From Diphasiastrum complanatum (lineage: Eukaryota > Streptophyta > Lycopodiopsida > Lycopodiales > Lycopodiaceae): 64,000 bases of DNA. Under the pieces are notes generated by a model. The model did not search any database, was not told where the DNA came from, and was given only the letters and a program-made list of their open reading frames with translations. Below, piece by piece: positions 23,764 to 34,057 of the stretch. The DNA lies in assembly GCA_029204225.1 (NCBI GenBank), contig CM055112.1, positions 21,952,578-22,016,577 of the forward strand. Reading direction: 5' to 3'. Made by a program: the position numbers and the translations under genes. The first letter of the stretch is position 1. Every line of letters begins with the position of its first letter.

Positions 23764-24997
23764 TCAATGCTCTGGTTCTGACTCAGAGGAATGCTCTGGA
23801 GACAACTCAGGGCCCCGAGCTGACACTTGCAGCCGATATATGTGCCTGTCTGGAACTGGCATGGGCTGTGTATCCGAGGAAGAGGACTCGTCACTAGCAT
23901 CATCCCAATCTGCCTCCGCATTAGCCTCCAAGCAAGCCAAACCAACAATACCTGCTCCAGCTGGCTGTAATGCTGCACCTCTAGTTGTACCTGGAGCCCT
24001 GCATGGTTGTCCTCTCTTCCCTGGCAGTTTCTGTGCCTTGCCTTTCTTGTTCGGTGCACCCTTGGGCCTTCCTGGTTTCTTGCGGACAAGAGGAGCTGTC
24101 AATGCCTCATCACCCCCATGCAAATCACCTGGCTGGGGCCCAAGCTGAGGCCGGCTGGGATAGGGAAGCAAAAGAGGGACTTCCCTGTGCAGCTGAGCGA
24201 GGAGGATGAGCTCGTGGAGTGTGTGCCCATGGGGCTGTTGTTGGTGGAGGAACTGGTTGTGCAGGAGGCAACTACAGCGGCGATATGTACTGAAAGGGCC
24301 GCTGCGGTGGCCGATACTGGTACATCCTAGGTGCTGCCAAAGGGAGAGCCAGTGGAGTGGGTGCTGCCAAAGGAGGAGGATGTGAAGTGGGTGCTGCCAC
24401 TGGAGGAGCTGCTGGAGGAGCCACTGTGGATGTGGACGCTGCAAGAGAAAACCTAGGCATAGATGGTGGCCTGCCATGGAGACCTGGTGCTGCAGAAGTG
24501 GACGACGATGGAGGGGCTGCAGGCCTGAATGGCATCGGTGGCATTGGAAGAGCTGTGCGGCGCACATATACCCTCTGAGGAACTGGAAGAACTGTAGGCA
24601 CCTCATGCGACTGCTCTGGTTGGGACTCTGTGTATGGCATGTTGGCAAGAGATGAACGAGGTGCCCTGACACTCTGCATCTACTGAGCCTCTGAATCCAA
24701 TGTGGCAATCAAGTCGTCTAGCTGGGCATCTGAATACAAATGCTCTGGGCTCTGGGCCTCATCCTGTGCACCAACCCTTGAATCATCCTGTGCATCATCC
24801 CCTGAATCAACCCGTGCCTCATCATGTGCACCCTGTAGACCCTGCATGGTCTCCCAATCTGTGCAATCAAAGTCATCTAGTGCCTCCTCTGGTGTGTTGT
24901 CATAGTAACGGCCATGACTCTGTACTGCACGCATCCAAGCAACTGCGGGACCAGCATCTAAAGCACTCTGCCCTCTATCAAGAGCCTCCTCCATCAT
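23764..24997 (-). pseudogene. Unrecognised Pro/Ala-rich protein with an AT-hook, broken
   Basis: Minus-strand reading: an N-terminal acidic part (24997-24680: MMEEALDRGQ, WMRAVQSHGRYYDNTPEEAL, then an Asp/Ala/Gln-rich tract with DEAQ/DDAQ words), an in-frame TAG at 24680-24682, a Pro/Ala-rich part (24679-24272: RPPQRPFQYISPL), and after a frameshift near 24150 a C-terminus (to 23764) with LVRKKPGRPKGAPNKKGK, whose GRP core is an AT-hook-like DNA-binding motif. It ends in an acidic Ser-rich tail (DASDESSSSD, HSSESEPEH). Family unknown. Its position inside the CATAG element suggests it could be a transposon-borne DNA-binding accessory protein, which is inference only. Confidence 0.45.
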
Positions 24998-25046
24998 GTC
25001 GACATAGGTAGGTATGCCACTGACTTACAGTAAAGGGAAGGAACCC

Positions 25047-26745
25047 ATGGAATTGGAAGAACAGGAACAGTTTGTTGAAGAACTCGACGAACTGGTTACC
25101 AAGGAGTAGTTTCTCCAGTTGGTAACAGAAGTGGATGAACTGAAGTTGGCATTAGCCAATTTCAAGTCCAGTGTGGACGACTCATTCGTTGAACTCAAAA
25201 GCTTGATTTTGAGTTCTGCGAAAGGAAGCCTTCCCTCCACTTCTCAGTTATCCCCTTCTCCACTTCCATCAGTTTCGGGTGAGACTTTACGGTCTCACCC
25301 CAGTGTTTTTAAAGATTTAAAGCCTCCTACTTTTAATGGGGAAGAGAAGGATAGAAACGCAGATATTCTACAAACCTTCCTCAGCAAATGGAACAATATT
25401 CATGCTCTTAAACAGACCCCTGACCATTTGCAAGCTATTGAGGCCAGTCTTTCCTTAGGGCCTATGGCCTATAAGTGGTGGTTAAATCTCCAAGAGACTG
25501 GGCAGACTCCCTAGTCATGAAAAGCTTTTGAAGAAGCTTTCCTAAGAGAATTTCTACCAGAAAATGAACTTGATAGAGCCTGGGAAGCCTGGGAAAGAAC
25601 AGTAATGTACAAGTCTCTCATCCAATATATCTCGCAGTATCGAGAAGCAATTTTAAAGATTAAAAATATGGATGATTATCAGAAAATCAGGGGATTTGTC
25701 CGTTGGCCTCAAAGATGAATATAAAGTAGAGGTCTAGAGAAACTCGCCTACTACCCTTGAGCAAGCTCTCAGATATGCTCAAATCTATGATGATTTAGTG
25801 GGTAGGAAGAGGGCGAGACAACAACCACTTTCTGAACAGCCTCCTCAGAAAGACTTTCAATTTAAAAAGAAATTTTTAAAAATAAAGAATCAAGATAAAT
25901 TTAAAAGTGAAGCCCCTCAGAAACACCCTTCACTCATACAACCCTTAAAACCAGATGATTTTGAGAAAGCCAAACAAGAACGTTTGTGCTTTGTGTGTAT
26001 GGGCAAGGGACACACAGTCAGACAGTGTCCCAAGGGGCCTTTCACTAAAAAAGATAAGAAACAAGTTCATCTTGTTCAGACTGTATGTTTTCCCAGTGAC
26101 TCGGCAGCTTTCGAGATCAAAGTGTATCATGAAGATCATGAACACTGTTGCCAGCTGACCTCTACAATGCTAGCGAGACCCTTCAGCTTTGGGCCGCATG
26201 ACCTAGTACGTATGCATGGGAAAGTTGGTAACCAGTCAGTAAGAGTTATGGTTGATGATGGGGCAACCCATAATTTCATCAACTACACCCTGGTTAAAAA
26301 GCTTAAACTACCAGAAGTACCTAGTCATCATAGGTACATAGTTTCATTAGCCAAGGGTGAAGATGAAAAAGTATGAAAAACTATGGTAAGTAATTTGAAT
26401 CTTGGTATTCAAGGGTACCAAGATGAAATAAACTTTCAGATAATGCACCTAGATCGTACAGACATTGTTCTCGGGAGAGATTGGCTCTATAGTTTAGGAC
26501 CTTCCCTCCACAGAAACTATCAAGAGAACACCCTCAGCTTTCAGCATAAAGGCCGAGAGATCCAGTTGCATGAGGAGCATGATGTTCCCAACAGTCCTAT
26601 GGTCTGCAGTTTAGAGCTCTGTCAGCTAATCGGATACTTATCAGGTATTCTTATGTGACTTTCAATTTATTCTTGAAGTTTCTATTTCTAGTTCTATTTA
26701 GCAGAAAATCAGTAAATTAGAAACTTTATTGTCTAAATTTAAAGA
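25047..26745 (+). pseudogene. Gypsy B gag and protease
   Basis: Gag starts MELEEQEQFVEELDELVTKE, followed by an in-frame TAG (25107-25109). The retrotransposon gag core follows (FKDLKPPTFNGEEKDRNAD, FLSKWNNIHALKQTPDHLQA, LSLGPMAYKWWLNLQETG). Two stops lie near 25513-25519, then FEEAFLREFLPENELDRAW. A one-base insertion (GTCCGTTGG versus GTCCGTGG in copy A) near 25705 shifts the frame. The CCHC knuckle CFVCMGKGHTVRQC lies near 25990. The protease reads VDDGATHNFINYTLV with a TGA near 26374 and continues to IVLGRDWLYSLG. The DDG active-site variant is shared with copy A, so it predates both copies. Confidence 0.87.
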
Positions 26746-28176
26746 TGTTTTTCCTGAAGATTTGCCACATGGTTTACCACCTAGTAGAGAGGTAGATCAT
26801 GTAATAAACCTAGTACCAGGTACAACACCTGTTTCTAAACCTCCGTATCGGGTTAGCCAAACAGAAGATGAAGAAATAACTAGGCAGTTAACAGATTATC
26901 TTGGGAAAGGTCAAATTCAGACCAGTAGTTCACCATGGGCCTCACCAGTCCTATTGGTGAAATGGAAAGGTTTGCATAGATTACAGAGCCCTCAATAAAG
27001 TCACAATTAAGAATAATATCCTATGCCTCGGGCAGACGAGTTGTTTGACCAACTCGACGGGGCTAAATTTTTCAGCAAAATAGACCTCAGATCGGGATAT
27101 CATCAAGTCCGTATAAAATCGAAAGATGTCTCAATAGCAGCTTCTAGGACTCATCACGGTCATTATGAGTTTAAGGTGATGCCATTTGGGCTCACAAATG
27201 TTCCAACTACCTTTATGACCTTGATGAACAATGTCCTCAGACCATATTTGGGTAAGTTTGTAGTCGTATTTTTAGATGACATCCTCGTCTACAGTAAAAC
27301 GAGGAAAGAGCATCTAAAACACCTCAGAAAGGTGTTTCGAATGCTCAGAAAGCATAAGCTTTATGCTAAACAATCCAAGTGTGAATTCTTCATTGAAGAA
27401 ATAGCATATTTGGGTCACATTATTTCTTCAGATGGGATTAAGATGGACCCAAATAAGGTTAAAGCCATACTTAGTTGGCTAAGACCTCAGAATATTTTGG
27501 AACTTCAGATCTTTCTTGGTTTGGGGGGATATTACAGACGATTTGTCAAGGAATATGCTTAGATAGCAGTTCCCATGACAAATCTTCTTAAGGGGAAGGG
27601 AAAGGAGTTCATTTGGGAGTTCGCACAACAAGAGAGCTTTAATGCTCTCAAAACAGCCTTACCTACAGCACCAGTTTAAAGGTCGTCGACCCCAATCAGC
27701 CATTTGTGGTCGAAACAGATGCTAGTGACTTTGCAGTAGGTGCTGTGCTAACTCAGGGTGGACGACCAATTGCGTTCGAGAGTAAAAAACTCGAGCCAGC
27801 TCAGACTAGGTACAATGCCTATGAAAAGGAACTCTTTTCTATAGTCCATGCCCTTAAGACTTGGAGGCATTATTTGTATGGTGCCAACTTTGAGGTCCTG
27901 ACAGACCATGAGAATCTCAGATACCTTTGCAATCAACCTGAGCTCAGAGGTCAAAAAGCTCGTTGGGCAGAGTTGATGCAAGAGTTTGACATGTCTATCA
28001 GATATAGACGTGGGAAATTCAATACATTAGCAGATGCCCTTAGTAGAATGCCTATGATAAACGAGCTGAGTTTTACTCATATTCGTAATGAGTTACTCGA
28101 GTCCTTGAGAGGGAAATGCCAGCATGATGCATTCTTCTCTATTATCTGGAACTCAGTCCAAAGTAGACAGTTATAG
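26729..28176 (+). pseudogene. Gypsy B reverse transcriptase and RNase H
   Basis: RT: FPEDLPHGLPPSREVDHVIN, then a damaged stretch near 26960-27020, then [30 protein letters not shown], the catalytic FLDDILVYS and the [12 protein letters not shown] motif, ending RRFVKEYA before a stop near 27560. RNase H (27706-28176) has VETDASDFAVGAVLTQ, the YEKELFSIVHALKTWRHYL helix, VLTDHENLRYL and FNTLADALSR. All RT and RNase H catalytic acids are visible, so decay is by stops and frameshifts rather than active-site loss. The order RT-RNase H-integrase is typical of Ty3/gypsy. Confidence 0.9.
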
Positions 28177-28314
28177 ACTCCAAAACCAGTCCTCGGGGCT
28201 GGTTCCAGTTCATCCAAGAATACGACAGCTTCCGTTGAGGATGATGATGAGTCCGAGTATACGTCGTCAGATGACGTTGAGGAATCTAAGCTTGTATTAC
28301 CCAAGCAAACCCCA

Positions 28315-29708
28315 GTGGTTGAGGGTCAGTTGACTCAAGGATTCAAATGGAAACAATATTCCATTCAGGATGAGTACTTGCTCTATAGAGATAGAGTATG
28401 TGTCCCCAATTCAGAGGATTATAGACAGCAGGTCCTATATGAATGTCATGACAATCCTAGTGTGAGACACCCAGGCATACGGAAGACCTATGAGCTTCTT
28501 TGTAGGCAATTTTTCTGGCCCAGTATGAAAAGGGACGTCCACCAGTATGTAACCAGTTGCCAAAAATGTCAAGTAAACAAAGCAGAGCGTTTAAAGGCAA
28601 GAGAGTTGTTGCATTCCTTAGAAATACCAGCTGGTAAATGGGAGAGTATCTCCATGGATTTTATAGTAGGCCTGCCTAAAACCCAAAAGGGTAATGACGC
28701 TATATGGGTCATAGTTGACCATCTGACCAAAATGGCTCATTTCATTCCGACAAAACAACCGTTAGAGCTCTATAGTTAGTGAGGTTGTTTGTAGATGGGC
28801 TATTTAAATTGTACGGTCTACCATCCGGCATAGTCAGTGACCGGGACAGTAAGTTTACTGGAAATTTTTGGAGGGCAGTATTCCATCAACTCCATACTAA
28901 ACTTAATATGAGTACCGCCGACCATCCACAAACGGACGGTCAAATAGAGAGGGTAAATCAAGTGCTGGAGGATATGCTTCGTGCATACGTCAACAAGAAG
29001 TAGACAAATTGGGAGGAGTATCTCTCGATATTAGAGTTTGCTTATAACAGTACCAAACATTCAGCCACGGGATACAGCCCATTTATGCTAATGTACGGTT
29101 TTCAGCCACGCTCACTCACAACTGTAGGGTTTAAACAAGAAAAGTTGAAGCAGCCAGAAACTTTTTAGAGGACCTAAACCAGATGATAGAACATGCTAAG
29201 CGTAGCATTAGACAGTTCCAGGATCGAGCCAGGCATTATGCAGATCCACACAGACAGGATGTGCAGTTCTCCAGTGGTGAGAAAGTCTACTTGAGAGTCC
29301 TCGTTGACTCTAAAACCCTCAAATCAGGAGTGTGTGCTAAGTTGTCTCCAAGGTATTGTGGTCCCTTTACCATCAGTAGGAGACTAGCGAGGTCACCTAT
29401 GAACTAGAGCTCCCACTCAACAGTAAGATTTTTCCAATCTTTCATGTAAGTCAGTTACGAAAAGCCTTAACCAGATCAGACAATCTGGTAGGGGACAATG
29501 TTCTAGTTCTCCCATTGGATCCTCAGCAACCTCCACATGAACCAGAGGAGATTCTTGATAGTAGGAGATGCAGACTTGTCATACTCTATACCGAGAATAT
29601 CTGGTTAAGTGGAATGATCAGCCTGTTGAAAATGCCACTTGGGAAAGAGGCAACGTCCTTCGCAAGATTTTTTCAGACTTTGTCTTAGAGGACCAAGACG
29701 GTTTTTAA
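28315..29708 (+). pseudogene. Gypsy B integrase with C-terminal chromodomain
   Basis: The HHCC zinc domain reads CHDNPSVRHPGIRKTYELL and CQKCQ. The catalytic core has SISMDFIVGLPK (D), IVSDRDSKFTGNFW (D) and TDGQIERVNQVLEDM (E), with stops near 28780 and 29003 splitting it. Then come [19 protein letters not shown] and a GPF-type region (LSPRYCGPFTISRR). After a frameshift the terminal part (about 29530-29705) reads EEILDSR, then EYLVKWNDQPVENATWE, the hallmark of an integrase-fused chromodomain, which directs chromoviruses to particular chromatin. The stop TAA (29706-29708) overlaps the polypurine tract. Confidence 0.86.
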
Positions 29709-29719
29709 GGGGGAGGGAG
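29707..29719 (+). other. Polypurine tract of gypsy B
   Basis: AAGGGGGAGGGAG immediately precedes the LTR TG at 29720 and primes plus-strand DNA synthesis in LTR elements. Confidence 0.85.
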
Positions 29720-30077
29720 TGTTACGAGCTCGTAACCAGTGTTGAACCCTAGGGAACACAGATAGGTTAGATACCACAGTCAGGGTCGTGTCCAACGTAC
29801 ATGACCAACAGGGCAAGACAGTGTGAGTAGTGTGCCCCAGCACGGTCCATAGCCATGGCGGGCCTAACACAGCCTAGGGACCCTGTCAGCAGGATAGGGC
29901 CCCCAGTTGGGTCCCGATGTGCAGTCGGCCACGTCAGTGACACGTGGTCGACACTTGGCGGTTGCATGCTACCAGTCCTCACACCGGACTAGGAGGGGCT
30001 TACTCTATATCAGGGAGTAGGCAAGGTTGGGTGGATCAGTTAGTGTTTGCCCTACTGTGATGTTAGGATTTATTACA
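29720..30077 (+). repeat. Gypsy B 3' LTR
   Basis: It starts TGTTACGAGCTCGTAACC right after the polypurine tract and probably ends TTTATTACA at 30077 (358 bp). Bases 29721-29736 form a perfect 16-bp palindrome. The 3' border is inferred from the TGT/ACA rule because there is no second LTR to compare. Confidence 0.7.
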
Positions 30078-30249
30078 AGAAGCGAGGGGGGCGGGTAGTT
30101 TAGGTTAAAAAAAATTAAAAAATAATATTAAATAAATAAATTATTATATTGTGGTACCGCCGTACCAACATGGTACCACGGTACCAGTATGGTCCCGCGG
30201 TACCGGAATCCGCGGCACCCACCAGTACTGCGGGACCTATGATCCAAAT

Positions 30250-30589
30250 TCACATATTCAAAGTGGGATGTTGGTGATATGATCAAAAAAGAAACTTATA
30301 TAGGACTAGAGATAGTCAAATTGTCAAGACTTAACCATTGGCATAAAAAAAGATGTTGTTGCCACCTAGCATCACTAATGAGCTCAAATTGCTACTTTGA
30401 TTATAGAAGAGAACCTTCATGTCCTCTTATCCATATGTTGAATCCTCACAAACAAGATTTCTGGAACTATTAAACGAGAAAAATGCCTATGAAACCTTTA
30501 ACAACGAAGAGGTTCTCCATCCTCAACCTTAAGAATAAGTGAAAACAACAAACCTTACAACAAACCACTTTTTTTATTTTTTTTATTTT
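30250..30589. other. No gene seen
   Basis: AT-rich flank to the right of the composite CATAG element, ending in a T-rich run. No reading frame of known type. Confidence 0.4.
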
Positions 30590-31225
30590 TTTTTGGGCAA
30601 TATGGATATCAGATAAAAGCTCTAATTAAGAGCATTATTACTGTGTAGTTTTCCGAATGCTTAAGGTACAATTTGGTCCAGTTTAGGTGCATTAATCCAT
30701 GTTGGGTTCTGTCAAGGATAAAAATTCAAAACTAACCTCTAGCTTGTTCGTGGGGGTACTAACCTCTAGCTTCCGGGGGCGCCGCCCCCCGATCCCCCCA
30801 CCAGGGGGGGCCTAGGTGGCTGTCGTCGGCCCCTCCCTTGCCCCTCGATGACAATAGCAAGGGGGGCGCTGCCCCCCCTGCACCCCTCCATAAATAAAAA
30901 TGGGGGGGTGATGTGTGCCGATAAGGGCCCAATATTTATGCCCCCAACTGTATGCACATTGCACTCACATCTCCAGTGAAATGATTGCAAAAGTGATCAT
31001 CATCCATAAAGTTGATGGCCCAAACTGTAGCATTAACAATTACTAAGAACCAGAGCAAATAACAACCAAATAGCTACTGACTTTTATCTATTTGTGCCCT
31101 ATCTACTGCATGTCTGGGAGGCAAAATGCTGGTTTGACCATTGCTCCCCTAAAAAAAATTCAGCCATAAGCTATTTTTCCAAAAAAAAAAATATATAAAT
31201 GTTTCCACGTTTGCTGCAACTAGTA
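30590..31225 (-). mobile_element. CATAG-family long element, reverse-oriented, ends eroded
   Basis: In reverse complement this matches the 38411-39232 element: the module GGCAATATGGATATCAGAT (30595), ATTTGGTCCAGTTTAGGTGC (30670), a G/C-rich island (30765-30910), then GCATTGCACTCACATCTCCAGTGAA-like sequence (from about 30955) and GGTTTGACCATTGCTCCCCT (31131-31150). The outer end reads GCTGCAACTAGTATAG near 31210-31225, an eroded form of GCTGCAACTATG. No intact terminus or 8-bp duplication is left. Confidence 0.7.
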
Positions 31226-31683
31226 TAGCGTGAAATCTTGGAATGAAAAAATGAAGGTTCAGGAATATTGAATAAATTGTTGTACATATACAGAAAGTAA
31301 ACTGAAGTACAACTTGTTACATTATTCTTGTGTAATCAACAAATTATTGAATTTGAAGAGAGGACAAAAGATTGGTCACATATCGACCATTTTTGTCTAC
31401 AAATTCATATCATTTTGATACAAAAAATTGACAATTACAATCTAGATATTCGAACTTGAAGCAAGAAGGATGAGCTTATGCTTGAGAATTTAACCATTTG
31501 AACACATGCACATGCAACAAATGCACAAGACAATAAAAAAATGTCTTTAGATTGCCACCATTGCATCAAACGAAAGTTCTCAACTTTTTATGCTCTCTAG
31601 AGTCATGAAAGCAAAACAAGAGTAAAAGTTTGATTTGAAGGGTGAGCTAGCAAATATCTTTTCTTGAAACCTCTGTAATGCTT
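31226..31683. other. No gene seen
   Basis: Unassigned AT-rich sequence between two CATAG-family elements. Confidence 0.4.
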
Positions 31684-31691
31684 GTGGTAAC

Positions 31692-32023
31692 CATAGTTGC
31701 CCAGAAACGGAATTCTGGGAAAAACCGTTTTTTGAAACGCGATTCTGGATCCAGAATTGCTTTAAAAAAAAAGATATTACAAAATTAATAGGGATTGACA
31801 GAATCCAACAGGGATTGATGCATCTAAACTGGACCACATTGTACATGAAACATTCGGGAACCTACATAAATGTACTGCCCTTAATTATTGATTTAATTTG
31901 ATACCCATATTGCCCACAAAAAGGGGGGGGGGAAAGAACCTTTCTTAGAAACACTGCTCTAAATCAGAAACTTGTTTCTGAACGCATTTCTGGACGCGTT
32001 TCTAGAAACGCTAAGCAACTATG
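31692..32023 (+). mobile_element. hAT-like MITE of the CATAG family, GAAACG arms, 8-bp TSD
   Basis: A 332-bp element with ends CATAGTTGC and GCAACTATG, flanked by the perfect 8-mer GTGGTAAC at 31684-31691 and 32024-32031. The arms repeat CAGAAACG, GAAACGC and CGTTTCT words in both orientations. The centre carries the shared module (GATGCATCTAAACTGGACCA, GATACCCATATTGCCC). No coding capacity. Confidence 0.85.
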
Positions 32024-32289
32024 GTGGTAACAAACTATAGTTAACAAGAAACGTAAAAATGCAACAGCTATTGAAAGCTTCCAAATTTTGAAATTCAGGT
32101 TCAGTTAATAGACTATTTAGTCAATATGCAGAAAGACATGGGCATGAGTGAATGTATCATGACCATAGGACCCACGGTTCCTAGAACCGTGGGTCCTGGG
32201 AACCATGGAAGGAACTGTACCACGGTTCCTTGAACCGTGGTACGGTTCCTCTATTTAATTAAGTAGTTAATTGATTAATTAATTAACTA

Positions 32290-32470
32290 CCATATTCACA
32301 GATTTGACAGATGATTTCATAGATTTCACAGATGATACAGATTTGACAGATTTCACATGATGTACAGATGATTTGACAGATGATACAGATGATTTGAGTC
32401 ATTTGACAGATGATACAGATAATTTCACAGATGATTGACAGATTTCACAGATGATTTCACAGATTTTTTT
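32290..32470. repeat. Short tandem ACAGATGATTT/CACAGATTT repeats
   Basis: Irregular repeats of ACAGAT, GATTTGACAGATGA and GATTTCACAG inside the left half of the split CATAG element. Non-coding. Confidence 0.75.
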
Positions 32471-32798
32471 GGACCTTTTTTTGCATAGTTTTGGGAGAGA
32501 AACTAAAAAAAAAAAATATTTAATTAATCAGTATGGTTCACCATGGTTCTGGGCAAAAAATTTTAAGAACCGTATAGTTCACTCATAGAATTAATGAACC
32601 GCTAACAGTTCAGTATGGTTCTCAGAACCGTATGGTTCACCAATTTTTTTTAGGAGAACCGTGTGAACCGTGGCATAATTAATTAATTAATTTTTTCCCA
32701 CCCCCAAAACGAGCTATGAGGGGTTTTGGGGGGCAATTAGAATAATTAATTAATTAATTTCTTAGATGAACCATACCACGGTTCCGTGGTACGGTTCC

Positions 32799-34043
32799 TG
32801 TTGTAAAGCTATCTTCATAAGCTTTACTTCCGGCGCCACTGGCGCCAGCATTGTCCCCGGCACTAGCAGCGCCCCTGCTGCTCCCGGCACCAACGGCGCC
32901 GACGCCACTCTCGGCGCCACTGTGACCAGAATCCAGCCGGCGCCAAGTTCCTATGGCTGAAAATCTTTGATCGGTTCTAGCGAAGTCCAGAGAGCTCAGA
33001 TCGATGTGCAATCACCTCACACGATCTAGGCATGATTAAAGGAAGCCTGGGGATCAATAAAATCTAGAGAGAGAAACTGACTTTCTAGAAAGAAAAAATC
33101 CTAGAGAGAGAAAAATGTGCTTTACCAGCTTGGATAGAGTGCTTGGTATGAGGGGCGGGTGCCGAATCCCACCAATACTATAGGGGAGTGCAGGTTGCGA
33201 CTCAGGGTGAGCCCCAACCAAGTCTCAGCCTCCCTTGCTGGAATGTTGTCATGGCTCTCGCCTTGGCATGCTAGCGCCCCAGAGACTAGGGTCGATCACA
33301 CACTTGAAATGTAACCTTCTCAGATTTATCAATAAAGTGGGATTTTCTTCAAACTGACTCTGATTATCTTCTGGGTTTCAGTGTTCGGTAAAAGCGCCTG
33401 TTGTAAGGCCACTTCAAAATTTTTAAGTTGGCACATAGTTGAGGGTCGTATCCCGGGATGCCAGCGGTATGTCATCGGGACCATTCGGTCCGTGGCACCA
33501 GCGGTGTGCTGTCGGGACCATCTTGTCCATGAACTGGTTGTTTCCATATCTGTCGCGGCTTGTGGTTCTGACTGTTCTTTGCATGAACGTGAATGGGTTT
33601 AGCTCTTGGGGAACGGGCTCTAACCGGTCGGCTGAGTTGGATGGCTTGCTTGGGTGGAAGGTACCTGTTTATGGTTGTCCAGTCTGGCGTGGCGCCAGGT
33701 TGGCTTTCAGCGCTCGTGACGAAGCTTTCAGTTGGTTAAGTCTGATGTAAGTCAGACCGCTTGCTTGGAATGGATGTTACTCGTTTGTAACGAAGTTTCG
33801 AGTTGGTTAAGTTTGATGTATGTCGGGCGGCTTGCTTGGAGGGAAGTCACCCACATCGAGACCCCCAATCTGGCATGGCGCCAGGTTGGATCTCAATGTT
33901 GGTTTTCAGAACTTCAAGCTGGTTAAGTCTGATCGTTGTTGGCGAGTTGGCTGCTTGTATGTCAAGTGGGTTTGGATGGCAAGAGTTGAAGGCTGGGAAG
34001 CTAAGTCGTGGTTCCCGGCTCCCTTTGGGATGCCTGCGCTACA
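32799..34043 (+). repeat. 5' LTR of the non-coding retrotransposon
   Basis: It runs from TGTTGTAAAGCTATC to GCCTGCGCTACA (1,245 bp). It begins with a GGCGCC-rich patch (32830-32945), and AATAAA-like sequence occurs at about 33054 and 33330. It matches 36380-37602 over its whole length apart from an indel within the GGCGCC patch. Confidence 0.9.
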
Positions 34044-34045
34044 TG

Positions 34046-34057
34046 TGGTATCAGAGC
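34046..34057 (+). other. Primer binding site, initiator tRNA-Met type
   Basis: TGGTATCAGAGC lies 2 bp after the 5' LTR end and is complementary to the 3' end of plant initiator tRNA-Met, the usual primer. Confidence 0.9.

Larger units (their letters stand above)
25020..30077 (+). mobile_element. Ty3/gypsy chromovirus-type element, family B copy B, 5'-truncated
   Basis: Gag, protease, RT, RNase H, integrase and a C-terminal chromodomain-like region are followed by a polypurine tract (29707-29719) and one LTR (29720-30077). No 5' LTR or primer binding site exists: homology starts a few bases before the gag ATG at 25047 and abuts the AT-hook pseudogene. At least six stops or frameshifts interrupt the polyprotein. 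Copies A (1639-2689) and C (58410-58860, minus) and an LTR scrap (20546-20620) belong to the same family. Confidence 0.88.
22417..30241. mobile_element. Composite hAT-like CATAG element with GGTACCGC arms, 8-bp TSD
   Basis: The left end CATAGTGTCC (22417) and right end GGGACCTATG (to 30241) are flanked by the identical 8-mer ATCCAAAT at 22409-22416 and 30242-30249. Both subterminal arms (22430-22500 and about 30150-30241) are packed with GGTACCGC/GCGGTACC words in both orientations. An 8-bp target duplication is typical of the hAT superfamily, though no hAT transposase is visible. Inside lie an ORF for a charged 100-residue protein (22935-23237), an AT-hook pseudogene (24997-23764) and a 5'-truncated gypsy element (about 25020-30077). 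I infer the gypsy arrived later or was captured. Confidence 0.75.

Noticed and set aside
22914-24997. Calling the two ORF regions a hAT transposase or a retroelement gag
   Set aside because: No BED zinc finger, DDE residues, dimerisation domain, zinc knuckle or gag pattern is visible; left unassigned.
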